A stretch of DNA of 64,000 bases, taken from assembly GCA_965225715.1 (NCBI GenBank), contig CBDDBK010000002.1:1054001-1118000 (forward strand). The letters run 5' to 3'. Below the pieces are notes generated by a model. It was not told where the DNA came from. It searched no databases and saw nothing but the letters and a program-made list of their open reading frames with translations. The stretch is from CBDDBK01 sp965225715. Lineage in GTDB: Bacteria; Bacteroidota; Bacteroidia; Cytophagales; Flammeovirgaceae. Below are positions 30,037 to 38,819 of the stretch, one piece after another. The stretch's first letter is position 1. The number at the start of each line of letters is the position of its first letter. Both the position numbers and the translations under genes were made by a program.

Positions 30037-33000
30037 TTAATCTACCAATCTAAAAATACTGAATAAAGTACTACTAGTGCCTGAAAAATCACTCTTAGTG
30101 CCTGCAATAACGTAAACATTTCCAGAAATAGAAACTGTAGCCAGTGATTTTACCCCGTTTAAATCTCCATTTGCCGTTCTACCTAAATCAAACAAACTTC
30201 CGCCACTTTGATGGAAAGAATTAAAACCTACATCATTATATCCAGCTCCAAATACGTATGTTCTATGCGTAGATGCTGTGGCAACGGTACTGGCATCAGC
30301 AAGGGAACCAGTAACAACACTTTGACTGCCAAAGCCACCATTATTAGCAATTGAGATTGTGGTAATAGCATTCTCAGATTCAGCAGCGACATGTAAATAA
30401 GTAGCATTACTGACAACTGTAGTCACAATTGAAACAGGGTTATTCAATTTAGATGTGTGAGTGTCCTCTATGGTTTCAATATGTTGAAGAGTACCATCAC
30501 TATTAATAGAAAAACTGTTTATGGCATCGTCAGTTTCTCCTGTGACAAATAGATAAGTAGTACCGCCTATAACAGCACTAACAATATCCGAAGCCCCTTC
30601 TAAACCTAACTGATTGCTACCACTTTCAGTATCGTTTATAACATCAACGTAACTAAAAGAGCCATTAGCTAAAAGTTTAAAAATAGTGATAGCATTATCT
30701 TTTCCACCGGTAATGTATAAATAGGTCGTTCCATTTACAGTAACCGTTGTGGAAGCAGTGGGTTTATCTAATCCATAATTTACATTATCATCATCATCAA
30801 TAATAAATGGATTGACTAACGAACCACTGCTATTAATTGTGAAATAAACGTGTTCATCATCTCCTTCTTCCGTTACGTGCAAATAGGTGTTACCGTTGAA
30901 TTCAACAAGATTTAAAGAACTGGGATCATTTAATTCTTGTGAACCATATTCATGTGTTGTGCCTATAAAAGTTGCACGACCATCATTTCCCATGGAAAAA
31001 ATATTGATTTTATTCTGGTTATCATCAGCTACATATAAGTAAGTTACTCCATTAACCACAGTCGTAACCATATCGGTAATATCACTTAATCCGTTGTTGT
31101 TATCACTTATGGTTTGGACATGTTCTAACGAAAAATTAATGTCACCAACTAAAACCTGTATAGTTGCACTGGCGGTATTGTTTCTTGCATCTCTAACTTC
31201 CACAGTTAAATCGTAACTTGATATTGTTTCATAATCCAAATTTCCGTTTAAGATTAATATACCTGTGCTTGAATTAATGGTAAAAAGATTTCCAGAATTA
31301 CCACCAGTTATACCAAAAGTCGTTATTCCGACATTATCACTTGCTTGTACCGTTCCAATTTCAGTTCCCACACTTGCGTTTTCTTGAACGCTAAAAGTCT
31401 GATCAGAAATTGTTGGAGGAGTATTATCAACAGCTTGCCCACCGTCTGTAATAACCCAATTATTAGGTGCGTTTGTCAGTATACTACGAGCTGCTGTTAC
31501 TTCTGCACTCGCACTGTATTGACTGTTACCACCATGAAAGCTAACCCCACTTTGAAGTGTTAACCCAGACCAACCAATCAATAAAGAATCATAATTGGCT
31601 GTGGAAAGGGTAATATGTTGAAACATATTTGACATATTGCTAACATTAGATATATCCCAATTACCAATGTCTTGATTGAAAGATGAGGCAGCACCACCAC
31701 TGCGAAAAAACATACCATTCATGCTGGTCACATTAGACACATCCCAATTACCAATATCTTGATTAAAAGATGAGGCATTTACAAACATATTCGATGTAGT
31801 GCTAACATTGGACACATCCCAATCGCCGATATCTTGATTGAAAGATGAGGCACCATTAAACATACTTGACATATTGGTCACATTACTCACATCCCAATTA
31901 CCAATATCTTGGTTAAAAGATGAGGCATTCAAAAACATGTACCGCATACTCGTTACATTGCTCACCTCCCAACTATCAATACTTTGGTTAAAAGACGAAG
32001 CATTTCGAAACATAGCATACATACTAGTTACGTTCGAAAGATCTGGAACGTCACTGGCATTAGATGTTAGATTGGCACAACCTGTAAAAGCAGATTCCAT
32101 AGATTGCCATTCAATGTCGCCCCACTGTTCTATACTCAATATTTTAGTGGAATTATCACCTATAGAAGGGCTGGGATTATTAAAGTAAATTCTCGAAAAA
32201 TCACCCGAAATTTCAACGGTAAAGGTATCCGCAGTAGCATAGCTATGGCTGGCATTTCCTGTTAATCCAGATTCGGTAGTGCCATCGCCCCAGTCTATTG
32301 AATAATTATAACCAGTTCCTGTCGTTGGAATGGTAATGCTTTCGTTGGCAGAAGTCGTTCTCCAAGTTGTGATGAAAGGACGAGAATCTGCAGTAAAAAC
32401 TACAGGAATATCAGTCGTATCATTGCCGATATCAATACTAATATCTATAAAATCAACACTTAATTCGCCATTATCAATGTAAAACCTAAGCGTATTAATT
32501 CTATTTTCTCTCATAGAAAAATCAGTACTGAAGTTTTCTCCATTTCCAGAAATAGCAAAATTGACATCATAAGGCGGATCCAAATTTCCAATAAAGCCAT
32601 AATACGATTCGCCTGGAGAATACGTATGGGTTTTGGTATCACCGCTTGGATGGGTTAAAGTTATGTTAAAACCATTGCCTAAGGCATCAACTATATTATC
32701 ATCAAACATTAAATAATATGGGATATTTTTCAGATGACTTGGTACCCAATCTACTGTAATCATACTATTTTGATCAGCTTCGACGATAAAAGTTTCTTCT
32801 AAAAATAAAGAAACTTCATCTTGAATGTTATCAGGGGGATTAAACCTATTTACCCGCAAGGTATAATCTCCCGGCTGCAAATCAATATTAATAGTAGAAT
32901 CTTCTCCAAGTTTTTGCTGACTCACTTGATTATTATCGGCATCTAGTATTTCAAGTTTTATACTATCCCTCGAAAAACTAATGCTACTTGCACCAACAGT

Positions 33001-33168
33001 TGTACGTAGATTATTACCATTATAGGAAATACCATCAGCAACTCTTATCGTAATTTGGCTTTTTTCTTGATTTTTCTGAGGAACCAAATCGTTATCACTC
33101 AGACCTTTATTACAACTTGCTAAAAGGGCTAAAGAACCCATCAACAGCATAAAAAATGTATTTTTCAT
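30037..33168 (-). CDS. BspA-like (DUF285) lipoprotein with cadherin and propeller-like parts
   Basis: 1043 residues. Lipobox LLASC gives lipidated C19. After a beta-rich region comes a PKD-like stretch (YNYSIDWGDGTTESGLTGNASHSYA). Five DUF285 repeats of about 25 residues follow (SFNQDIGNWDVSNVTNMSSM and variants, about 395-525). Next is one cadherin-like repeat (about 615-690, SVQENASVGTEIGTVQASDN). The C-terminal half has repeated beta-propeller-like units (TYLYVADDNQNKINIFSM, TYLFVTGETDDAINSFSI). It should be anchored to the cell surface and act in adhesion or binding. Frame intact. Confidence 0.8.
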   Translation of the reverse strand: MKNTFFMLLMGSLALLASCNKGLSDNDLVPQKNQEKSQITIRVADGISYNGNNLRTTVGASSISFSRDSIKLEILDADNNQVSQQKLGEDSTINIDLQPGDYTLRVNRFNPPDNIQDEVSLFLEETFIVEADQNSMITVDWVPSHLKNIPYYLMFDDNIVDALGNGFNITLTHPSGDTKTHTYSPGESYYGFIGNLDPPYDVNFAISGNGENFSTDFSMRENRINTLRFYIDNGELSVDFIDISIDIGNDTTDIPVVFTADSRPFITTWRTTSANESITIPTTGTGYNYSIDWGDGTTESGLTGNASHSYATADTFTVEISGDFSRIYFNNPSPSIGDNSTKILSIEQWGDIEWQSMESAFTGCANLTSNASDVPDLSNVTSMYAMFRNASSFNQSIDSWEVSNVTSMRYMFLNASSFNQDIGNWDVSNVTNMSSMFNGASSFNQDIGDWDVSNVSTTSNMFVNASSFNQDIGNWDVSNVTSMNGMFFRSGGAASSFNQDIGNWDISNVSNMSNMFQHITLSTANYDSLLIGWSGLTLQSGVSFHGGNSQYSASAEVTAARSILTNAPNNWVITDGGQAVDNTPPTISDQTFSVQENASVGTEIGTVQASDNVGITTFGITGGNSGNLFTINSSTGILILNGNLDYETISSYDLTVEVRDARNNTASATIQVLVGDINFSLEHVQTISDNNNGLSDITDMVTTVVNGVTYLYVADDNQNKINIFSMGNDGRATFIGTTHEYGSQELNDPSSLNLVEFNGNTYLHVTEEGDDEHVYFTINSSGSLVNPFIIDDDDNVNYGLDKPTASTTVTVNGTTYLYITGGKDNAITIFKLLANGSFSYVDVINDTESGSNQLGLEGASDIVSAVIGGTTYLFVTGETDDAINSFSINSDGTLQHIETIEDTHTSKLNNPVSIVTTVVSNATYLHVAAESENAITTISIANNGGFGSQSVVTGSLADASTVATASTHRTYVFGAGYNDVGFNSFHQSGGSLFDLGRTANGDLNGVKSLATVSISGNVYVIAGTKSDFSGTSSTLFSIFRLVD

Positions 33169-33216
33169 AATTATATAAACCTTAAATTAAAGAAGAATCA
33201 ATTTTAAAACTTTATT

Positions 33217-33224
33217 CAAAACTA
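33217..33224 (-). promoter_or_regulatory. putative -7 box of the DUF285 gene
   Basis: The reverse strand reads TAGTTTTG (TAnnTTTG), 49 bases before the start codon. Confidence 0.35.
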
Positions 33225-33240
33225 AATAGCCTTCATAGAA

Positions 33241-33255
33241 TTCTGGATTCCAGAA
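33241..33255. promoter_or_regulatory. perfect inverted repeat, possible operator
   Basis: TTCTGG-ATT-CCAGAA, 6-bp perfect arms around 3 bases, 17 bases upstream of the -7 box of the DUF285 gene. Its place suits a regulator site; the LytTR-type regulator gene next door is one candidate ligand, but this is a guess. Confidence 0.3.
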
Positions 33256-33415
33256 GGTCTGATTTAAGCGTTTCTGTACAAAGGTTCTAAAATGAATTCT
33301 TACGAAAGGTTTAACTTTGTCCTTGTTTAATTGAGCTGGGTATAGTTTACTTTAAAAGGGGTATTTTATTGTTCAATTGGGTTCCTAGTCTGTCGATTCT
33401 TTGCTGTAATGGGTT

Positions 33416-34246
33416 TTAGAGAGGAGGTAGAGGCTTCTGATCGTTATAGAAATTTCTAATTTTTGTGGCTTTATCTCTAGAGAGTGGCAAAGGCAATCGT
33501 TTATTGTTATAGTCCTTCAGTATTATATGAGCTTCTCTTTTTTTATAAAGAATAGATTTACGAGGGTTCATTTTCAAAATTTTATACATGTTGACAACAT
33601 ACAGCCTATGAATCCTAAGAAGAGGATGATTAGGAACACAATTTACATCACCAACCTTACCAAATTGTTCATCCAGAGTGGATTTTCTAATTGCATTAAA
33701 AGGCTCATCTTGCAAATCAGTAAAAACAGAAGGGAAATCAAAACCTTGTTTTTTCTTAACATAGATTATATTTGTAAAACAAATACTATGTTTTTCATGA
33801 TTTATAACTTCTAGGCTTCCTCCACTGGGGAGATGGATATTATAGCGTTTTTTTTCAACATCTGTTAAAAATTTTTCAATTTTTAACAGTGGTATATCCA
33901 TATTAAAAAATTCGCTCTTAATAAATTTATCCACCCAATGAGCCAATGGACTTTCATTTTCATATTTATTGTAATAATGATCATCATCACCTCTACCTGT
34001 CAACAGTATGATAGGTATAACCTTTTTTTTATGCAACTGCTTGGCTATATCAATACCCCCATACCTGTGTTGTTTTAAGTCAATGTCCAATAAAGCCCAG
34101 TCAAAATCTTCCTTCAGAATTAATTTTTCAGCGTCTTCTTTCGTCTGACATGGAACACAATTATAACCTTTCTCTTCTAATTTTTCTTTAATGGTTTCTA
34201 GATGAAGAGAGTCATCTTCTACCAATAAGACTTTTTTAAACTTCAT
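33416..34246 (-). CDS. response regulator with LytTR DNA-binding domain
   Basis: 276 residues. The receiver domain (1-115) has acidic E10/D11/D12, phospho-acceptor D54 in ALLDIDL, T83 in LLTGRG, and a lysine near 107. The C-terminal LytTR domain (about 135-250) has the family's PLLRIHRLYVVNMYKI. It should bind promoter repeats as a dimer after phosphorylation by the kinase encoded just upstream, whose stop overlaps its start by 11 bases (translational coupling). Targets are unknown; the neighbouring surface-protein genes are reasonable candidates. Confidence 0.88.
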   Translation of the reverse strand: MKFKKVLLVEDDSLHLETIKEKLEEKGYNCVPCQTKEDAEKLILKEDFDWALLDIDLKQHRYGGIDIAKQLHKKKVIPIILLTGRGDDDHYYNKYENESPLAHWVDKFIKSEFFNMDIPLLKIEKFLTDVEKKRYNIHLPSGGSLEVINHEKHSICFTNIIYVKKKQGFDFPSVFTDLQDEPFNAIRKSTLDEQFGKVGDVNCVPNHPLLRIHRLYVVNMYKILKMNPRKSILYKKREAHIILKDYNNKRLPLPLSRDKATKIRNFYNDQKPLPPL

Positions 34247-36263
34247 AATTTATCCAAGTTTTTTTTATAAATATTTTCCAATGGGTGCCATTACTGGTAT
34301 CTAACTGGAATTGTTTTTCGCTTAGATCTTCAATGACATATTCTATCCATTTTAAGCCCCTTCCTGTACCTATAGGCTTAACCTCTTTGTCAAAACCTTT
34401 ACCATTATCTTTAAAGGTTAACAATAAGTTATTAGAATCAAAATCTTGCAGTTTAATTTTTAAGATTGGATTTTTGATGCCTTCAAAAGCGTATTTATAA
34501 GCGTTATCACAAAACTCAATTACAAGAAATAAAATTTTGATACCTATTTTGTATTCCGTATATAAATCCATGATGTCAAGATCAAGCCAGTCTTGTTTTA
34601 TTTTAGAATGCTCTAAATATTTACTTATGACTGAGGACACATGAATATTCTTTAAGGTATCTGATGTTCCTAATATTTTATTTATTTCTAAAATGCTTTT
34701 ACAAGCCTTTTTTATAAAATCAGATTCTACATCTTTATCGGCTTTATTCTTATCTCCAAATATAATTATTGCTGAAATAGCGTTATCAATAGCATGTCTA
34801 TAAGTGTCGCCTAATTCTTTCTGTAATTTTTGTTTTTCTTCTGCTAACGTTTTCTTCTCTTCTAATGATATTTTCTGTTTCCTATATAAATAAACACGAC
34901 CAATGGCTGCAAAGACTATCAATGATGCAGACATGATTGATAAATTTTTGATAAAACGCTCTTTATCAGAGATAATTTTTTGGATTTCTAAATCTTTTTC
35001 GGCTTGTATTTTTTCTTGTTCTATTTTTTCGGTTTCGTATTTTTCTTCTATTTCAACGATGGCATCTGCTTTATTTTCCAATTGAAGAGAATCCTTGAGG
35101 CTGATATATTCATCTTTAAAATAGATGGATTTTATATAATTCTTCTGTTTTTGGAAAGCCAAAGATAAATGTTGATAAACTTCTAATCGCAAAATTCTAT
35201 TGTCTCCTTTTCCTTTACAAAATTCAAGACTCTTTTTAAGATATAATATTGCTTTTTTTGTTTTATCCAATTTTAAGTAAATATATCCTAAATGTTTATA
35301 AGAATATGCATAATCATGTTTTGAATTAATATTTTCATGTAAGTCCAATACTTTAAACTGGTAATCAAGGGCTAAATCATATTTTTTTTGATTCAAATAA
35401 ATCAGCGAAATATTTTGATAGCTTATAGATAGGCCTTGCCTATCTTTAAACTTTTGGTTGTAGTGGCTAGCTTTTCTAAAATATTCCATAGCTTTCGCAT
35501 TTTTTCCAAGGTTTTTGTAAACAATGCCAAAGTTATTGTAAATGGCTCCCATTTTGTGTTTAATTTGTTCATTTTTTATAATATTTAAAGCATGCCCTAG
35601 ATAATTTTTGGCTTTTGCAAAATCCTCGTCTGAATTATAGACATTCCCTATATGCATTAATATACTCGCTTGTTGCGCTACATTTTTCATCTGTTCGGCC
35701 ATCCTTAAGGCTTTAAAAGCGTATTCTAAACTATTTTTTAGTGCTCCTTTCCTGCTGCAAGCTATAGAGATATTGTTATACACAATGGAATGGTAAGCGC
35801 TGTCCAGCAAATGAAAATTTTTTACCACTTTAGTATAAAATACAATGGCACTATCATATTTACTTTGTTGTAGTAAAATGCTTCCAAGAGTATTATAACG
35901 TTTAATGAGATTAATACTATCACCTTCATTTTTATACAAATTGATGGCTCTCCAAATGTACGACATGGCTGAATCATATAAGTTTACCCTATTGTACCTT
36001 TGGGCCTTGAGCGAATAGTATGCAGAAATCCCTTTTTTGTAGTTGCTACTAAGCGAATAAGTCTTGATTTTATTGATATGGTAATCAGCACTATCTATTG
36101 ACTCTCTAAAAAATAGGTTGGCGAGTTGAATATGAATCTTAACTTTTAAAGTATCTCCCTCTGCTGTTCGGAGTCTATTTCTCAAACTATCAATTTTTCC
36201 ACTTTGCCCCAGCGCAAAAAGCTGAAAACCGAGTATTACTAATAAGGTATATAAAAGTTTCAT
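34236..36263 (-). CDS. TPR-containing sensor histidine kinase
   Basis: 675 residues. Signal peptide (1-19) and a periplasmic TPR array (about 40-390; repeats such as AKAMEYFRKASHYNQKF and ALDYQFKVLDLHE). A coiled stretch follows, then one membrane helix (about 440-462). The kinase region has a HisKA_2-like dimerisation helix with a histidine in GDTYRHAIDNAIS, then a HATPase with N box EFCDNAYKYAF, G1 DNGKGFD and G2 GTGRGLKW. This layout is common in Bacteroidota kinases that pair with LytTR regulators. The inducing signal is unknown. Confidence 0.88.
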   Translation of the reverse strand: MKLLYTLLVILGFQLFALGQSGKIDSLRNRLRTAEGDTLKVKIHIQLANLFFRESIDSADYHINKIKTYSLSSNYKKGISAYYSLKAQRYNRVNLYDSAMSYIWRAINLYKNEGDSINLIKRYNTLGSILLQQSKYDSAIVFYTKVVKNFHLLDSAYHSIVYNNISIACSRKGALKNSLEYAFKALRMAEQMKNVAQQASILMHIGNVYNSDEDFAKAKNYLGHALNIIKNEQIKHKMGAIYNNFGIVYKNLGKNAKAMEYFRKASHYNQKFKDRQGLSISYQNISLIYLNQKKYDLALDYQFKVLDLHENINSKHDYAYSYKHLGYIYLKLDKTKKAILYLKKSLEFCKGKGDNRILRLEVYQHLSLAFQKQKNYIKSIYFKDEYISLKDSLQLENKADAIVEIEEKYETEKIEQEKIQAEKDLEIQKIISDKERFIKNLSIMSASLIVFAAIGRVYLYRKQKISLEEKKTLAEEKQKLQKELGDTYRHAIDNAISAIIIFGDKNKADKDVESDFIKKACKSILEINKILGTSDTLKNIHVSSVISKYLEHSKIKQDWLDLDIMDLYTEYKIGIKILFLVIEFCDNAYKYAFEGIKNPILKIKLQDFDSNNLLLTFKDNGKGFDKEVKPIGTGRGLKWIEYVIEDLSEKQFQLDTSNGTHWKIFIKKTWINYEV

Positions 36264-36317
36264 TTGTAATTATTTATATGATAAAAAAAATTAATTATAA
36301 ATTAGAGCTATGATTGA

Positions 36318-36407
36318 TACAGTCATATCAATTGAAAAAAGAATTTTTAGAGGTTTTAAAGATAATGAAAATGAATTTTCCTGAGATAATAGTAGCATTA
36401 CTATATA
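36318..36407 (+). repeat. TATAG-type intergenic repeat, diverged forward copy
   Basis: TACAGTCATATCAATTGAAA at the left and GTAGCATTACTATATA at the right, with the AAAAGAATTTTTAGAGGTTTT core. It sits just upstream of the kinase gene. Confidence 0.65.
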
Positions 36408-36515
36408 AAATTAAATATTTGACTATAATTCTATTGAGTCTTAATTATTTAATATTTGGTATAAAAACTTATCTCATTTTTATATTATAAAATACTGAAA
36501 ATCACTAAACTTTGT

Positions 36516-36671
36516 TTATTCAAAACTGATTATACGCTCTATAAGACTTCCAAAATAATTTCCTAAATAGACATCATAAGAATTGCTTCCCAAACAAGAT
36601 AGATCAAAAGGTTCTATCAAAATATTACCTTTTTCCATTTCTTCTAAAATCGCGGAATCTGAAAGTATTAT
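36516..36671 (-). pseudogene. dcd: dCTP deaminase fragment (N-terminal 51 codons)
   Basis: The reverse strand from 36671 reads ILSDSAILEEMEKGNILIEP then FDLSCLGSNSYDVYLGNYF, the N-terminus of bacterial dCTP deaminase. The start codon position is ATA, not ATG, and the frame ends at 36516 after SLIERIISFE, about 125 residues short of a full protein. The last residues are already diverged. It overlaps the 3' end of the TOPRIM-like gene on the same strand. Confidence 0.7.
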
Positions 36672-37311
36672 ATTTTTTTAGACGTTTTGATGATATTATT
36701 TTAAAAGATTTTAATTTGTCGCTAGACAATTCCCAATATTCTGGTTTAAATGTTCTGTTTTCTTCTTTTGCTTGTTCCATTCCAAAATAAGTTCTAAAAT
36801 AATTGAAAATACGCATTTTATTTTGTACTAATTCTTCGCTAAAATCAGCTTCAATTTCTTTTGCGCAAGCAGCATATTTTTTATAACATTCAAATGCAGG
36901 ATTATATTTTTCTTGATTGGCAATTTCTAATAATAATGTTTCTAAATCACCTTCACTTTTATTATTCGGAAATAAAAATATTTCAAAATCAATTTCTAAC
37001 TCTTTTTTTATATTTTCTAAATATTTTGTTCTCTCTTTATTTCCTCTGTGATTTTTATGCGAATTATCAGCATTTTGAATAACTAGTATTTTATATCCTT
37101 GATCAATATATCTTGTTAATTTTTGCGAATGCTTTTCTATTTTCGTATAACCTCCTATTACTTCTATCTTAATAGAACTTTCTGTATTTTTTAACACTTT
37201 TTCCTTGGGTTCATTTTGTTCTATACTCAAATTTTTGTCTAAGAATTTCAAATAATCTCTAACAAAAGGGGCATCTGCTTTTCCTTCAACCAAGATCAAA
37301 TATTTTTGCAT
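36625..37311 (-). CDS. TOPRIM-like protein of the DUF3226 type
   Basis: 228 residues. The N-terminus LILVEGKADAPFVRDYLKFL fits the TOPRIM glutamate motif. ILVIQNADNSHKNHRG occupies the place of the DxD motif but has asparagine for the first aspartate. FLFPNNKSEGDLETLLLEIA follows, as in DUF3226 proteins. TOPRIM folds bind magnesium in nucleases and topoisomerases, and related small proteins occur in defence islands. Here the active site may be impaired. The last 15 residues lie over the dcd fragment, so the C-terminus may not be original. Family call from memory, moderate certainty. Confidence 0.5.
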   Translation of the reverse strand: MQKYLILVEGKADAPFVRDYLKFLDKNLSIEQNEPKEKVLKNTESSIKIEVIGGYTKIEKHSQKLTRYIDQGYKILVIQNADNSHKNHRGNKERTKYLENIKKELEIDFEIFLFPNNKSEGDLETLLLEIANQEKYNPAFECYKKYAACAKEIEADFSEELVQNKMRIFNYFRTYFGMEQAKEENRTFKPEYWELSSDKLKSFKIISSKRLKKYNTFRFRDFRRNGKR

Positions 37312-37413
37312 TTGTCAAAATTTTTAGAAAAATTAGATAATTTCAAAAAAATGTAACTTGCCAAGTCATTAAACTTAATAATGTAAAAATAAGGGGGCTT
37401 CAAGACATTGGCA

Positions 37414-38557
37414 ACTAATACCATTAATGATTTAAACTTACTATATTACGAGATTTTAGATTTACGCTATAAATATCATGCCAAAAACTATCAGTTTAGA
37501 AGTCAAAGAGAGTGTTAAAGACTTAAAGTCTCAGCTAAGAAAAGCCCACAGCAATTTAGAACGTGGTCGTATTCAAGCCTTTTTACTAGTCAAAGAAGAA
37601 AAGAAAAAATATATTTCTCATATTTCTCGTAAGTTAGGTTTTACAGACAAGACCGTGTCTGCTTAGTTCAAAAAATATGAATCAGAGGGCTTTAAATCAG
37701 CCATTAAGGTTCGCATGGGTGCTAATCATAAAAGTGTCTTTTCAGCAGAGATGCAAAAAAGTATAAAGGATAAATTAGAGAACGTTGAGACAACAATTAG
37801 CTCTTATGTGGAATTAAAATCATTTAGAGACAAAGAGTTTAGTACAGATGTGCATTATGGAACCTTATCTGATTTTTGCCGTCGGCGTTTTGGTTCTAAG
37901 CTGAAGGTATCGCGTAAAAGTCATATTAATAAGGACAAAAAAAAGGTAGCAGAGTTTAAAGAAAAGGGTTTGCCAGAAGCTATGAATAAGGCTAAAAAAG
38001 AATACGAAAAAGGAAATTATGACTGTGTTGACTTGCTTTTTCAAGATGAGAGCCGTTTTGCTTTGATTACACGTCGCTCTCGGGTCCTAACGGCTCGGGG
38101 TGTTAAGCCTGTTGGTGGTCATCAGCACGACTATACATATCGTTGGTTATGGGGTGCTTTTTCTTTTCTAACGGGATGTAATTATAGTATGTACACGTGT
38201 AGTACAGATAAGTTGTTTTTTATCAATCATTTATAGACTATTAGCGAAGATAATCTTAAGCGTTTGAATCTAGTGGTTATTGATAATGCGGGGTTCCCTT
38301 AAAGATATGAAGTTGGCGTCCAATATTTTTTTAATTCGCTTGCCTGCTTATAGTCCGGAACTCAATCCTGCTGAGCGGGTTTGGCGTTATTTGAAAGACA
38401 AAATAGCTATGAAGATTTTTGAGAATGCCAAATATTTGGAGGATGTTTTGGAAAATACAGTTAAAAACCTTGATAATAAGATAATTAAATCACTAATCAG
38501 TTATGATTTGTACAAAAAATGTTTTCACGTATTTTCAAATGTATAATGGTATACGTT
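37414..38557 (+). mobile_element. IS630-type insertion sequence, inactive
   Basis: About 1.14 kb. The ends are imperfect inverted repeats: AACTAATACCATTA on the left against AACGTATACCATTA on the right read inwards. A TA at the borders agrees with the TA target preference of IS630/Tc1-mariner elements. Exact borders are uncertain by a few bases. Confidence 0.7.
37478..38546 (+). pseudogene. IS630-family transposase with two TAG stops and a frameshift
   Basis: The frame reads a helix-turn-helix part (YISHISRKLGFTDKTVSA) to a TAG at 37664. It resumes with FKKYESEGFKSAIKVRMGAN and the DDE catalytic core VDLLFQDESRFALITRRS (first D) to a second TAG at 38234. Then comes NLVVIDNAG-type sequence (LNLVVIDNAGF, second D). 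A frameshift near 38295 leads to RLPAYSPELNPAERVWRYLK (third acid E). Both TAG codons fit single-base changes from TGG and CAG. The element cannot move by itself. Confidence 0.88.
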
Positions 38558-38695
38558 ACTCCAATGATTTTGACAGCAAACGCTGGGTCGTTCTGCTAGG
38601 CGACGTATCGGTAGCAGGTACCAAAATATGATTTGAAAATGCGTTATAAAGGTCAACGCATTGGTATTGAAAGTAACCATTATTTAAGTTATTGA
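38554..38695 (+). pseudogene. unidentified gene remnant beside the IS630
   Basis: One frame reads YSNDFDSKRWVVLLGDVSVA then GTKI and a stop. A one-base shift continues it as YDLKMRYKGQRIGIESNHYL and SY-stop at 38695. The two pieces look like the C-terminal end of one protein. The first half is GC-richer than its surroundings. I do not recognise the family. It may be the gene the IS630 landed in, but no matching upstream part is visible before 37414. Confidence 0.4.
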
Positions 38696-38707
38696 TTTTC
38701 AAAGTAC

Positions 38708-38743
38708 TAAACTCATGAGGTTTTTAAAAACCTCGTGAGTTTA
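38708..38743. terminator. 18-bp hairpin with one G-T pair
   Basis: TAAACTCATGAGGTTTTT directly followed by AAAAACCTCGTGAGTTTA. It separates the remnant from the FGE-type gene. Confidence 0.65.
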
Positions 38744-38819
38744 AGTCGCTTATTTCAATTTTTTATAACGTTAACAAAGAGCCATTTTTAATTTATCATT
38801 CATCATTAATCATTGAAAC

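Noticed and set aside
31838..32188. Forward 116-codon frame in the DUF285 gene
   Set aside because: Repetitive antisense of the DUF285 repeats.
37478..38546. Two in-frame TAG codons in the IS630 transposase as evidence of stop-codon recoding
   Set aside because: MTase copies 1, 3 and 6 end in TAG at the same place where copies 2, 4 and 5 end in TAA, so TAG is a normal stop. A frameshift also breaks the transposase.
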